Virus record (IMG/VR): IMGVR_UViG_3300042261_001362
Coordinates: 1 to 27,354 of that record
DNA: 27,354 bases
Direction: 5' to 3' (one strand)
Origin: a virus
Below are positions 13,404 to 21,329 of the stretch, piece after piece. Positions within the stretch are counted from its first letter, which is position 1. Each line of letters starts with the position of its first letter. Under the pieces are notes generated by a model. That model had not been told where the DNA came from, ran no database searches, and saw only the letters and a program-made list of their open reading frames with translations. Position numbers and translations under genes: made by a program.

Positions 13404-14879
13404 ATGAGTAAAAATATTTTTGAGGAATTACCTTCCCGTAAAGGCACTCCAATTGAAGCGCGTTCAGAAGCACGTCCACAACCTAAGGGTGATGGTGAAG
13501 AGCGCGAAGGAAAGAAAGGAGCAGGTGCTTCTGATGTGGAGCAAGGTGCTGATCCAAAAGCAAAATCGGATAAGCGTATTCGTCAAGCAGTCTATGACAT
13601 CCGTTATCGTGCTAGAAGAGAAGATATTACTCTTGGTCAAGCAGTATCACAATACTTATCTAATAGTAAGTTAACCCCACAGGAACAAGCTGCTGTTAAA
13701 GCGCAGCTCAAGGAAGAGTATGAAGTATCAGAAATGATTTCTGATGCTACAGCAAATGCTCTTTATAGAGTATTTGTTATGAATGAAAAAGAAGAAGTTA
13801 ATCCTTCTCAAGAATATATTGAAGAATTAAAGGCAACTCCAGAAAGGAAGTATCACGTTAGAGTTACGGATAAAAATACTGGAAAGACTTATTATAGATA
13901 TGCAACTCGTGAAAAAATCAATCAACTCAGAGCAAATCCAAATATTCGCTCAGTTGAGATGTTGGATAAGATGCAAGCAACATATGGTAAACCACCATAT
14001 GAGGGTGAGAAGAAGCGTGGAGAACAAACTGCAAGAGTAAAGGCAGGTAAGGGACTTGATCCTGTAGGGCAGGAAGATAAAGATATTGATAATGATGGTG
14101 ATCATGACAAGAATGATAAGTATCTTCTGAATCGTCGTAAGAAAATCGGTAACGCAATTGCAACTCGTAAAGAAGATTTTATTTGGCAAGAAGAGACAAC
14201 CAGCACTGAAGGTCAAAACGCAAAAAAGATTACTGGAAAGGGAGTAGATAACTACTCTACAGGTGTTGTAAAAGTATCACCAAATGAAGATTCTGGAGTC
14301 AAAAAAGAAGAATATTCTTCATCTGGTTTAAGAAGATTTCATTCTGCACTTCAGTTTGAAGCAACTATGACTTCTGCTGAAAAGAAAGAAGAGGGTAAAC
14401 TAAAAAAGAAGTATGATCCTTCTGGTATGAAGGCATCGATGAAAAAGCAGTATGGTGAAAAGAAAGGTAAGCAAGTTTACTTTGCTACCATCCGTAAGCA
14501 AGCAATGCAAAATGCTCACTACGAATTCGAAGACGGTACTCTTCTTGATGAAATGGGAATGCCTATTTTGGGTGTAGTTAAGAAAGATGATGAACCAAAA
14601 CTCAAAAAGAGTGAAGGTGGATGTGAAGATTCTAGAGAAATTCCAACCAAAATGAATTTGGTTAAGAATAAGTTCCGTGCTATGGGACTAAAAATGTCTT
14701 ATGAACCAAATGGAACTACAATTTCTGAAAGAGAATTTGATGAACCAGGTGAGGAAGATTGGAGACCAGATGTTCGTGCTCATAATAGAGCAGTAGGATA
14801 TAAACCTTATAAAAGAGGAACTCGTCGCCCAAGACCAGAAAATCCAGGTCCAGGATCTCAAGCAAAACCTGCCGATTGA
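13404..14879 (+). CDS. Charged virion-type protein with EF-hand-like loop
   Basis: 491-aa highly charged protein, probably a virion or prohead component. Order of features: a Lys/Glu/Gly-rich N-terminus; a helical region (KRIRQAVYDIRYRARREDI, residues near 57-75); a VRVTDKNTGKTYYRYATREK strand block; an acidic loop D227-I-D-N-D-G-D-H-D-K-N-D238 fitting the 12-residue EF-hand/dockerin calcium pattern; YGEKKGKQVYFATIRKQA; then NAHYEFEDGTLLDE (370-383). The last two blocks recur in the 588-aa protein at 21358. The C-terminus is Pro/Arg-rich. Its stop codon overlaps a late promoter. No enzymatic motif seen. Confidence 0.8.
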   Translation: MSKNIFEELPSRKGTPIEARSEARPQPKGDGEEREGKKGAGASDVEQGADPKAKSDKRIRQAVYDIRYRARREDITLGQAVSQYLSNSKLTPQEQAAVKAQLKEEYEVSEMISDATANALYRVFVMNEKEEVNPSQEYIEELKATPERKYHVRVTDKNTGKTYYRYATREKINQLRANPNIRSVEMLDKMQATYGKPPYEGEKKRGEQTARVKAGKGLDPVGQEDKDIDNDGDHDKNDKYLLNRRKKIGNAIATRKEDFIWQEETTSTEGQNAKKITGKGVDNYSTGVVKVSPNEDSGVKKEEYSSSGLRRFHSALQFEATMTSAEKKEEGKLKKKYDPSGMKASMKKQYGEKKGKQVYFATIRKQAMQNAHYEFEDGTLLDEMGMPILGVVKKDDEPKLKKSEGGCEDSREIPTKMNLVKNKFRAMGLKMSYEPNGTTISEREFDEPGEEDWRPDVRAHNRAVGYKPYKRGTRRPRPENPGPGSQAKPAD

Positions 14880-14885
14880 TAAATA
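14878..14885 (+). promoter_or_regulatory. T4-type late promoter (GATAAATA)
   Basis: GATAAATA overlaps the upstream stop codon and lies 30 nt before the ATG at 14916; matches the T4 late core ATAAATA. Confidence 0.7.
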
Positions 14886-14915
14886 GGCCAGGATACTCTT
14901 CACACGGAGGTCATT

Positions 14916-15095
14916 ATGTCCGCACTAGTAGCATGGTGTCTTGCTAATCAAACTTTGATCGCAACTGTTCTTTTTGCAGTTTCGGAAGCACTGGGAGCAA
15001 ACCCAAAAGTCAAATCAAATGGAATTCTTTCGCTCATCCTTATTCAGGCTCAAGCAGTACTGAAAAAGAAGGGTGCTACGGATTTAACTCCTTGA
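14916..15095 (+). CDS. 59-aa small hydrophobic protein
   Basis: Short gene with CGGAGG 6-7 nt upstream of ATG, its own late promoter and its own terminator. The product has a hydrophobic first half (ALVAWCLANQTLIATVLFAV), a polar turn (ANPKVKSNG), a second hydrophobic helix (ILSLILIQAQAVL) and a Lys-rich tail. This may be a membrane-associated hairpin or an amphipathic structural peptide. Size and topology would allow a holin-type role, but nothing specific shows it. I recall near-identical small proteins in other cyanophages. Confidence 0.82.
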   Translation: MSALVAWCLANQTLIATVLFAVSEALGANPKVKSNGILSLILIQAQAVLKKKGATDLTP

Positions 15096-15117
15096 GTTAA
15101 AAAACTCATAATATATT

Positions 15118-15147
15118 GGAGACCGTAACTAAAGGTCTCCTTTTTTT
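15118..15147 (+). terminator. Terminator joined to a late promoter
   Basis: GGAGACC (15118-15124) pairs with GGTCTCC (15134-15140), 9-nt loop, then seven T (15141-15147). The last T is the first base of the late promoter. Confidence 0.93.
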
Positions 15148-15154
15148 ATAAATA
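15147..15154 (+). promoter_or_regulatory. T4-type late promoter (TATAAATA)
   Basis: Perfect match to the T4 late core, 30 nt before the ATG at 15185. It begins on the last T of the terminator. Confidence 0.88.
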
Positions 15155-15184
15155 TCAATATAAAAGAATTATAGGTAAGGAAAC

Positions 15185-15739
15185 ATGTCTCTTTGGGGCA
15201 ATAAAGATGCATTAACGACTGCACTGACAGGTACAATTACCATCAATCTCAACAATGGTGTTGTAACTGGAAGTGGCAGTAATTTCGTCACCGCTGGAAT
15301 TGCCACTGGTGACATCATTTATGTTGGAACAGGTGGAACTTTCGGACAAGCAGTTGTTGGTGTTGTAACCTCTAATACTAGTATTACAATCGGATCTACT
15401 CAATTCCTAATTCCTAATGCAGGATCTGGAATTGTTGGTGCTGCTTATACCGCAACTCAAAAACCAAAATATACACTTCAGGATGGTCAATACGGAACAC
15501 CTGATGCAAAAACTGGCAGATGGTCTGCTGTAGTTGGTGTAAGCACCGCTGAAGTAGGAATCGCTAATACTGCAACAGGAAACGCACGTAAGTATGCACC
15601 TGCTCACGCTGGATGGGTTGGAGTTACAACCTACAATGATAACGCAGGTAATCTAAGAGTTAAGACTGAAGTATTGGTAGCAGGAAGCACCATTACTAAT
15701 GATGCCAACGCTGACGATACTAGATATCCTGATACCTGA
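15185..15739 (+). CDS. Probable virion structural/decoration protein
   Basis: 184-aa protein under its own late promoter with an AAGGAA site upstream. It starts MSLWGNKDALTT and is rich in Gly, Thr, Val and Ala with alternating strands (ITINLNNGVVTGSGSNFV, GDIIYVGTGGTFG), typical of beta-rich virion proteins. The C-terminal block KYAPAHAGWVGVTTYNDNAG, followed by RVKTEVLVAGS and an acidic end (ANADDTRYPDT), resembles a motif I recall from structural proteins of marine T4-like phages. A capsid decoration or neck role is plausible. No enzyme motif. Confidence 0.75.
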   Translation: MSLWGNKDALTTALTGTITINLNNGVVTGSGSNFVTAGIATGDIIYVGTGGTFGQAVVGVVTSNTSITIGSTQFLIPNAGSGIVGAAYTATQKPKYTLQDGQYGTPDAKTGRWSAVVGVSTAEVGIANTATGNARKYAPAHAGWVGVTTYNDNAGNLRVKTEVLVAGSTITNDANADDTRYPDT

Positions 15740-15748
15740 TAGTATGAT

Positions 15749-16120
15749 ATGAGATTTGATGAGTTGAATGAAAATAACTATTTGTTATTTGCTATAAAAT
15801 TCTATGACAATCCACAATCTCTTACTAGAGAAGATTTTGAGGATGATTTGAAACGTTTTAAATATGTCAAAAGACTTTTAAAACGTTATAAAAATACTGG
15901 TGTTTTGAAGACTCATCTCATCTTAAATCATCTTACAGTTTTGTTTAATGTATTTGATGATGCAGCAGTTCCTCTGTTATTTTATAATTTGGAATCTGAT
16001 CTTTGGCCAGCAATAAAAAGTTTTTTACTTTTTTTGCATAGAATACCAGAGTTTCCTCGAAGTGGTATTCACGATATTATAGAAGATGATTATTGTCTGA
16101 CACAACTTCAACAAATCTAA
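15749..16120 (+). CDS. Conserved T4-like phage protein, 123 aa
   Basis: All-helical small protein: NYLLFAIKFYDNPQSLTRED, FEDDLKRFKYVKRLLKRYKN, LKTHLILNHLTVLFNVFD, and a hydrophobic C-terminal region. I recall this pattern (Y-D-N-P near the start, L-K-R-F-K-Y-x-K-R-L, L-I-L-N-H-L) as widely conserved in T4-like marine phages with unknown function. Its stop shares a base with the next start (TAATG). It sits in a late, probably structural or head-related string. Confidence 0.83.
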   Translation: MRFDELNENNYLLFAIKFYDNPQSLTREDFEDDLKRFKYVKRLLKRYKNTGVLKTHLILNHLTVLFNVFDDAAVPLLFYNLESDLWPAIKSFLLFLHRIPEFPRSGIHDIIEDDYCLTQLQQI

Positions 16121-16338
16121 TGAACATCGATAAAATTATTTCTATTGTTAGAGATTTAAAAGAAGAAGCGATAGCAGCACCAACTAATTCTGTTGGTGGT
16201 GGTCAGATTGCTGGTACAAAAGAAGCAGGTGATGATCCACCTGTTGACTTGAGAAGAGGTAAAAGAAGAAATTGGAATCCATTTTTTAAAGACCTTGTAA
16301 GAAGGAATAGAAAAAAGAAAAAGAAAAGGGGAGGATGA
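16120..16338 (+). CDS. Basic 72-aa protein with VGGGQIAG motif
   Basis: Coupled to the preceding gene by TAATG; the frame is open from 16093, but the coupled ATG is preferred. The N-terminal helix (MNIDKIISIVRDLKEEA) is followed by PTNSVGGGQIAGTKEAGDDP and an Arg/Lys-rich tail ending RNRKKKKKRGG. The Asn/Gly-rich segment is similar to motifs I recall in cyanophage head proteins. The basic tail may bind DNA or an acidic partner. Function not established. Confidence 0.78.
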   Translation: MNIDKIISIVRDLKEEAIAAPTNSVGGGQIAGTKEAGDDPPVDLRRGKRRNWNPFFKDLVRRNRKKKKKRGG

Positions 16339-16339
16339 A

Positions 16340-16735
16340 GTGGCTTTCGGTCTCGAAAAACTAGCAGTTCTTGAATCAAAACTCGGTATTTATGAAGACC
16401 TATCAAAAGAGATGCTCGACAAGCTGGAAAGAGCTGTTGCGTCTATTAGTGAAAGCAGCAACAGAGTAGCAATTATTCTAGAACGACACGAAGCACGTTT
16501 GGATGAAAGTGATAAGAATGACCAGTTGATTGTCAATATGCTTAATGATGTAAAAGAAAATATCGGTAAGAGATTGGATAATTTAGAGACAAGAGTCAAT
16601 GATCTTGCCACGTTTAGGTGGATTGCTACAGGTATTGGGTCGGCGGCAGTTTTAATTATCGGTTCGGCACAATTTTTTGGTAATCTTCTATTGACCACAC
16701 AACAGCAACCTGCTACAATAGAAAGAGCGAAGTAA
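16340..16735 (+). CDS. Coiled-coil protein with C-terminal membrane segment (XhlA/holin-like)
   Basis: The GTG start follows a strong GGGGAGG site one codon after the previous stop. Of 131 residues, about 1-90 are helical and charged (LERAVASISESSNRVAIILE, RLDNLETRVNDL) with coiled-coil spacing. One hydrophobic segment follows (FRWIATGIGSAAVLIIGSAQ, about 93-112) and then a short polar tail. This layout matches XhlA-like proteins, which contribute to host lysis, so a holin-related role is possible. A membrane-anchored virion or assembly protein fits as well. A promoter for the primase operon is embedded in its 3' end. Confidence 0.75.
   Translation: MAFGLEKLAVLESKLGIYEDLSKEMLDKLERAVASISESSNRVAIILERHEARLDESDKNDQLIVNMLNDVKENIGKRLDNLETRVNDLATFRWIATGIGSAAVLIIGSAQFFGNLLLTTQQQPATIERAK
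16691..16719 (+). promoter_or_regulatory. Sigma70-type promoter for primase-nrdAB
   Basis: TTGACC (16691-16696), 17-nt spacer, TACAAT (16714-16719) preceded by TGC. It lies within the coding end of the membrane protein gene; the expected start near 16726 is about 22 nt before the primase ATG. Confidence 0.7.
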
Positions 16736-16747
16736 AGCACCTTTATA

Positions 16748-17719
16748 ATGGATTTGATTGACTCCAAGTACATTGGACTCGTTTCGTCACGCTTACAAAA
16801 GTTTAAGAGAGTCAAGGCAGATCTCTACAACTTCCGCTGCCCACTATGTGGCGACTCTCAGAAGAATAAAAACAAGACAAGAGGATACATTTATCCTGTC
16901 AAGAACAACACGAACTTTAAGTGTCACAACTGCGGTGCAAGTTTATCCTTTAATAATTTTCTCAAAGAGTTAGACCCTACGCTTCATAAGCAATACACGC
17001 TGGAGAAATTTAAGGAGGGGCATACTGGTAGAAACTTTGTGGTTGAGGAACCCAAGTTTGAGTTTGTGAAACCAGTCTTTAAAAAGAAACTGGACCTACC
17101 CAAAGCATCGGAAATACCAATCGCCAAACAATACCTAGAAAAAAGACGACTTGATCCCGAAAAGTTTTATTTCGCTGACAAATTTAAAGAGTGGACTAAC
17201 ACTCAAAAGGTTACATTTGACACTATCGGTAGGGATGAGAGTCGCATTATTATACCAATGTATGATATAGACTCCAACCTGATAGGTTTTCAGGGTAGGG
17301 CACTTGGTCCCTCTCCCAATAAATACATCACTGTGATGCTCTCTGATGAATCGCCCAAACTTTATGGACTGGAGAAAGTGGATTCTTCGGAACCCATTTA
17401 CATCGTTGAGGGACCCTTTGACTCCACGTTTATCAAAAATGCTGTTGCTATGTGTGGGTCCGACGTTGATATTAGGTCGTTTAATTGGAGCGATTATATT
17501 TACGTTTTTGATAACGAACCACGTAACCGAGAAATCGTCAACCGAATATCAAAAACCATCAACAGAGGAGACAAAGTAGTCATCTGGCCAACAAGTATTC
17601 AGCAGAAAGATATCAATGATATGGTGCTCGCTGGACTTAACGTTATGGATGTGTTAAAATCAAATACATACACAGGTTTAGAAGCAAAAATTAAGTTTAA
17701 CAATTGGAAGAAGGTATGA
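16748..17719 (+). CDS. 61: DNA primase (gp61)
   Basis: Makes RNA primers for lagging-strand synthesis together with gp41 helicase. The 323-aa protein (T4: 342) has an N-terminal zinc-binding domain with C31-P-L-C34 and C59-H-N-C62, a central segment (SRIIIPMYDIDSNLIGFQGR), and a TOPRIM core beginning YIVEGPFDS (E221) and continuing with DYIYVFDNEPRN and QQKDINDMV. Start: ATG after a short spacer. The stop overlaps nrdA (ATGA). Clear assignment. Confidence 0.95.
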   Translation: MDLIDSKYIGLVSSRLQKFKRVKADLYNFRCPLCGDSQKNKNKTRGYIYPVKNNTNFKCHNCGASLSFNNFLKELDPTLHKQYTLEKFKEGHTGRNFVVEEPKFEFVKPVFKKKLDLPKASEIPIAKQYLEKRRLDPEKFYFADKFKEWTNTQKVTFDTIGRDESRIIIPMYDIDSNLIGFQGRALGPSPNKYITVMLSDESPKLYGLEKVDSSEPIYIVEGPFDSTFIKNAVAMCGSDVDIRSFNWSDYIYVFDNEPRNREIVNRISKTINRGDKVVIWPTSIQQKDINDMVLAGLNVMDVLKSNTYTGLEAKIKFNNWKKV

Positions 17720-20013
17720 GCAACGGAACGAAAGTCGTTAAGAGAAATGGTAAAACTGAACCCCTTGATTTAAATAAACTCCACGTTATGGTGGAAGAAG
17801 CCTGCAAAGACCTAGCAGGTGTATCAGCATCTCAGGTAGAGATGCAATCAGGCATCCAATTTTATGATGGCATCACCACCGCAGAGATTCAGGAGATTCT
17901 GATTCGTTCTGCTTCTGACCTGATTGATCTAGATCACCCTAACTATCAATTCGTCGCTGCCCGTCTGCTTCTATTTGCCCTCCGCAAGCAGTTGTTTGGT
18001 CGTATGCACGATTGCCCCACTGTCAAGCAGCACGTCCTTCGTGCCGTTGGTAGAGGTGTCTATGACGCAGAAATCCTTGACCTGTATACCGATGAAGAGT
18101 TTGATAAACTTGAGTCGTTCATTGATCATAGTCGTGACTATCTGTTTACTTACGCAGGTCTACGTCAAGTCGTTGATAAGTATCTCGTGCAGGACAGAAG
18201 TTCTAACGAACTTTACGAAACGCCACAATTTATGTACCTTCTGATTGCGGCAACAATCTTTTCCAAGTATCCTAAAGAAACACGTTTAGATTACGTGAGG
18301 AAGTACTACGATGCAATCTCCAAGCACAAAATCAACATTCCTACGCCAATCATGGCAGGTGTTAGAACCCCACTTCGCCAATATGCAAGTTGCGTTCTTG
18401 TTGATGTTGATGACACCCTTGATAGCATCTTCAGCTCTGATATGGCAATTGGTCGCTATGTTGCACAAAGAGCAGGAATTGGTATCAACGCAGGTCGCAT
18501 CAGGGGCATCAACTCTAAAATCAGAGGTGGAGAAGTTCAGCATACAGGCGTTGTCCCTTTCCTCAAGAAGTTTGAAGCAACTGTCCGATGCTGCACTCAA
18601 AATGGCATCAGAGGTGGATCAGCGACTGTCCACTTTCCAATCTGGCACCAAGAAATAGAAGATATCCTAGTATTAAAAAATAACAAAGGAACCGAAGATA
18701 ATCGTGTTCGTAAGTTAGACTATTCTATCCAAATCTCCAAACTCTTCTATGAACGCTTCATCCGCAACGAAGAGATTTCTCTCTTCTCTCCCCACGCCGT
18801 TCCTGGTCTGTATGATGCTTTTGGGACTGATGGATTTGACGAGTTATATGTTCGTTATGAACGAGATGAGTCTATTCCAAGAAAAACTATCGCTGCTCAA
18901 GAACTCTTTCTGGACCTCCTGAAGGAGAGAGCAGAGACTGGTCGTTTGTATATTATGAACATCGATCATTGCAACTCTCACTCTTCCTTTATGGATAAGG
19001 TTGAGATGAGCAACCTGTGCCAAGAAATTACACTACCAACTAAACCTATTCAACATATTGATGATCCCGATGGTGAAATTGCTCTTTGTATTCTTTCTGC
19101 TATCAATGTTGGCAAAATCAGGGATAATGAGGATCTCCAAGTTCTTTGTGATCTTGCTGTTAGGTCTCTTGATGAGCTCATTGATTTTCAGGGATACCCC
19201 GTCAGAGCAGCAGAAATCGCCACTAGAGCGCGTCGATCACTTGGGGTGGGGTTCATCGGTCTAGCACACTATCTCGCCAAGCACGGGGAGCATTATGATG
19301 ATCCTGGTGCCTGGAAATTAGTCCACAATCTAACTGAGGCATTCCAGTATTATCTGATTGATGCAACAGTAAATCTTGCCAAAGAAAAAGGTCCGTGTGA
19401 ATATTCTCATAGAACCAAGTATGCTCAGGGAATTCTTCCGATTGATACATACAAGAAGGACGTTGATGAAATAGTTCCAAATGAGCTTAAGTATGATTGG
19501 GAGTCGCTTCGTGAGCGCGTCAAACAGTACGGTGTACGGAACTCAACACTGTCCGCACAGATGCCATCGGAGAGCAGTTCCGTTGTGTCAAATGCAACCA
19601 ACGGAATCGAACCTCCTCGCGGATACTTGTCCGTTAAGAAGAGTAAGAAGGGACCCCTTAAGCAAATTGTTCCCCAGTATCAAACACTTAAGAACAATTA
19701 TACGCTTCTGTGGGATATGCCTAGCAATCGCGGGTATATCAATATTGTTGCTGTTATGCAAAAATTCTTTGATCAAGCGATTAGTGGAAACTGGTCCTAT
19801 AACCCGCAAAATTATCCAGATAATGAAGTCCCGACTTCAGTAATGGCACAGGACCTTTTAACTACATATAAGTACGGATGGAAAACATCCTACTATCAAA
19901 ATACTTATGATCATAAGACTGATGAAGTTGAAGAAACCAAACAGTCTCTTGAAGATTTAATTTCTCAACTAGAAAACGCAGAGGAGGAAGATTGTGAGTC
20001 TTGTAAGATTTAA
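17716..20013 (+). CDS. nrdA: Ribonucleotide reductase large subunit, class Ia
   Basis: Reduces ribonucleoside diphosphates to deoxy forms, feeding phage DNA synthesis. The 765-aa product has an N-terminal ATP-cone (KVVKRNGKTEPLDLNKLHVM). The catalytic cysteines are C226 (YASCVLV) and C458 (ALCILSAIN); N433-L-C435-Q-E437 holds the radical-transfer Cys and active-site residues. A YY pair lies near the C-terminus and the redox tail C-E-S-C-K-I ends the protein. Numbering is close to E. coli NrdA (C225, C439, C462). An in-frame TTG at 17704 exists, but the ATG at 17716 overlaps the primase stop and follows GAAGAAGG. Complete and probably active. Confidence 0.97.
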   Translation: MSNGTKVVKRNGKTEPLDLNKLHVMVEEACKDLAGVSASQVEMQSGIQFYDGITTAEIQEILIRSASDLIDLDHPNYQFVAARLLLFALRKQLFGRMHDCPTVKQHVLRAVGRGVYDAEILDLYTDEEFDKLESFIDHSRDYLFTYAGLRQVVDKYLVQDRSSNELYETPQFMYLLIAATIFSKYPKETRLDYVRKYYDAISKHKINIPTPIMAGVRTPLRQYASCVLVDVDDTLDSIFSSDMAIGRYVAQRAGIGINAGRIRGINSKIRGGEVQHTGVVPFLKKFEATVRCCTQNGIRGGSATVHFPIWHQEIEDILVLKNNKGTEDNRVRKLDYSIQISKLFYERFIRNEEISLFSPHAVPGLYDAFGTDGFDELYVRYERDESIPRKTIAAQELFLDLLKERAETGRLYIMNIDHCNSHSSFMDKVEMSNLCQEITLPTKPIQHIDDPDGEIALCILSAINVGKIRDNEDLQVLCDLAVRSLDELIDFQGYPVRAAEIATRARRSLGVGFIGLAHYLAKHGEHYDDPGAWKLVHNLTEAFQYYLIDATVNLAKEKGPCEYSHRTKYAQGILPIDTYKKDVDEIVPNELKYDWESLRERVKQYGVRNSTLSAQMPSESSSVVSNATNGIEPPRGYLSVKKSKKGPLKQIVPQYQTLKNNYTLLWDMPSNRGYINIVAVMQKFFDQAISGNWSYNPQNYPDNEVPTSVMAQDLLTTYKYGWKTSYYQNTYDHKTDEVEETKQSLEDLISQLENAEEEDCESCKI

Positions 20014-20035
20014 AACAGGTTTGGAGGAAAAACCA

Positions 20036-21178
20036 ATGGTCGAATCAATGACCGTTTTTAACTCCCAAGAAGTAGACACCAAAAAGCAACCTATGTTTTT
20101 TGGTCAACCACTAGGAATACAAAGATATGATTCTTACAAATATCCAATCTTCGATAAACTAACAACACAGCAACTGGGTTACTTCTGGAGACCCGAAGAA
20201 GTTTCTCTTCAAAAAGACCGTAGCGATTATCATATGCTACGCCCAGAGCAAAAACACATCTTTACCAGCAACCTTAAGTATCAGGTGATGCTGGACTCCG
20301 TTCAGGGTCGTGGACCTGGTATGGCATTTGCTCCATACTGTTCACTGCCTGAACTGGAAGCGTGTATGAAGGTATGGGAGTTTATGGAGATGATCCACTC
20401 TCGTTCATACACTTATATCATCAAGAATGTTTACTCAGACCCATCTGAAGTCTTTGATACGATTCTCAAAGAGGATCGCATTATGGAACGTGCCGTGAGT
20501 GTCACTCAGGCATACAACGATTTCATCAACAGTGCTCAGCATTATGGAACTTCCCATGAATGGCTTCATGCGTTAGAACAAGTACCATACGCACAAGAGG
20601 CAAGGTATGAACTCAAGAGAAAACTATTCAGAGCAGTTGCAAACGTTAATATTCTTGAAGGTATTCGCTTTTACGTCAGCTTCGCTTGTAGTTTTGCGTT
20701 TGGCGAACTCAAGCTTATGGAAGGAAGTGCAAAGATCATCTCGCTGATTGCCCGTGATGAGAATCAACACCTAGTTATCACTCAAAACATTCTGAACAAA
20801 TGGAAAGAAGGTGATGACCCTGATATGGCACGTATTTCCAAAGAAGAAGAGCAGTGGTTCTACAAGACCTTTGAGAACGCTGTCAATCAGGAAAAACTCT
20901 GGGCAGAGTATTTGTTTAAGAATGGTTCGATGATTGGTCTGAATGACAAACTGTTGCAACAGTATGTCGAATGGATTGCGAACCGTAGAATGAAAGCAAT
21001 TGGACTTAAGCCACTTTATGACATTCCAGCAAAAAATAATCCACTTCCTTGGACTGAACATTGGATTTCTTCTAAGGGTCTTCAAGTTGCCCCACAAGAA
21101 ACCGAAGTCGAGTCCTATATCGTCGGTGGAATCAAACAAGATGTTACCAAAGACTCCTTCGCAGGATTCCAACTTTGA
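20036..21178 (+). CDS. nrdB: Ribonucleotide reductase small subunit, class Ia
   Basis: Diiron/tyrosyl-radical subunit partnering NrdA. The 380-aa protein (T4: 388) contains D87 in MLDSVQGRGP, E118-M-I-H121-S-R-S-Y125 (iron ligands and radical Tyr; E. coli E115, H118, Y122), EGIRFYVSFACSFAFGE, and DENQH in the last ligand helix. The C-terminus DSFAGFQL resembles the NrdA-docking tail. A GTG at 19994 would extend it into nrdA; the ATG at 20036 is chosen for the GGAGG about 8 nt upstream. Confidence 0.96.
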   Translation: MVESMTVFNSQEVDTKKQPMFFGQPLGIQRYDSYKYPIFDKLTTQQLGYFWRPEEVSLQKDRSDYHMLRPEQKHIFTSNLKYQVMLDSVQGRGPGMAFAPYCSLPELEACMKVWEFMEMIHSRSYTYIIKNVYSDPSEVFDTILKEDRIMERAVSVTQAYNDFINSAQHYGTSHEWLHALEQVPYAQEARYELKRKLFRAVANVNILEGIRFYVSFACSFAFGELKLMEGSAKIISLIARDENQHLVITQNILNKWKEGDDPDMARISKEEEQWFYKTFENAVNQEKLWAEYLFKNGSMIGLNDKLLQQYVEWIANRRMKAIGLKPLYDIPAKNNPLPWTEHWISSKGLQVAPQETEVESYIVGGIKQDVTKDSFAGFQL

Positions 21179-21299
21179 GTGGGATATCGAAGCACAATTA
21201 GATGCTTACCGAAAGGCAGCAGAGTATGATGATTTCCTTTTCGGGGATTTCGATTATGAAAAAGAATGGTTGGGTAAAACTCAAGATGATGTGAAATGA
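21141..21299 (+). CDS. 52-aa acidic protein overlapping nrdB
   Basis: The reading frame runs out of the 3' end of nrdB (38-nt overlap in another frame) and ends inside the stem of a terminator. From the ATG at 21141, with GGTGGA upstream, the product is MLPKTPSQDSNFEWDIEAQL, then DAYRKAAEYDDFLFGDFDYE and a short Lys/Asp tail. It is strongly acidic and aromatic and occupies the place where a glutaredoxin gene might follow nrdB, but no Cys is present. Function unknown; the start is uncertain. Confidence 0.62.
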   Translation: MLPKTPSQDSNFEWDIEAQLDAYRKAAEYDDFLFGDFDYEKEWLGKTQDDVK

Positions 21300-21322
21300 G
21301 GGTCAAAAGACCCTCTTTTTTT
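21298..21322 (+). terminator. Terminator joined to a late promoter
   Basis: GAGGGTC (21298-21304), loop AAAA, GACCCTC (21309-21315), seven T. The left arm begins within the stop codon of the 52-aa gene. Confidence 0.94.
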
Positions 21323-21329
21323 ATAAATA
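21322..21329 (+). promoter_or_regulatory. T4-type late promoter (TATAAATA)
   Basis: TATAAATA starts on the last T of the terminator and lies 28 nt before the ATG at 21358. Confidence 0.9.

Noticed and set aside
16744-16749. TATAAT at the primase start codon
   Set aside because: It overlaps the ATG and has no -35; the promoter at 16691-16719 is better placed.
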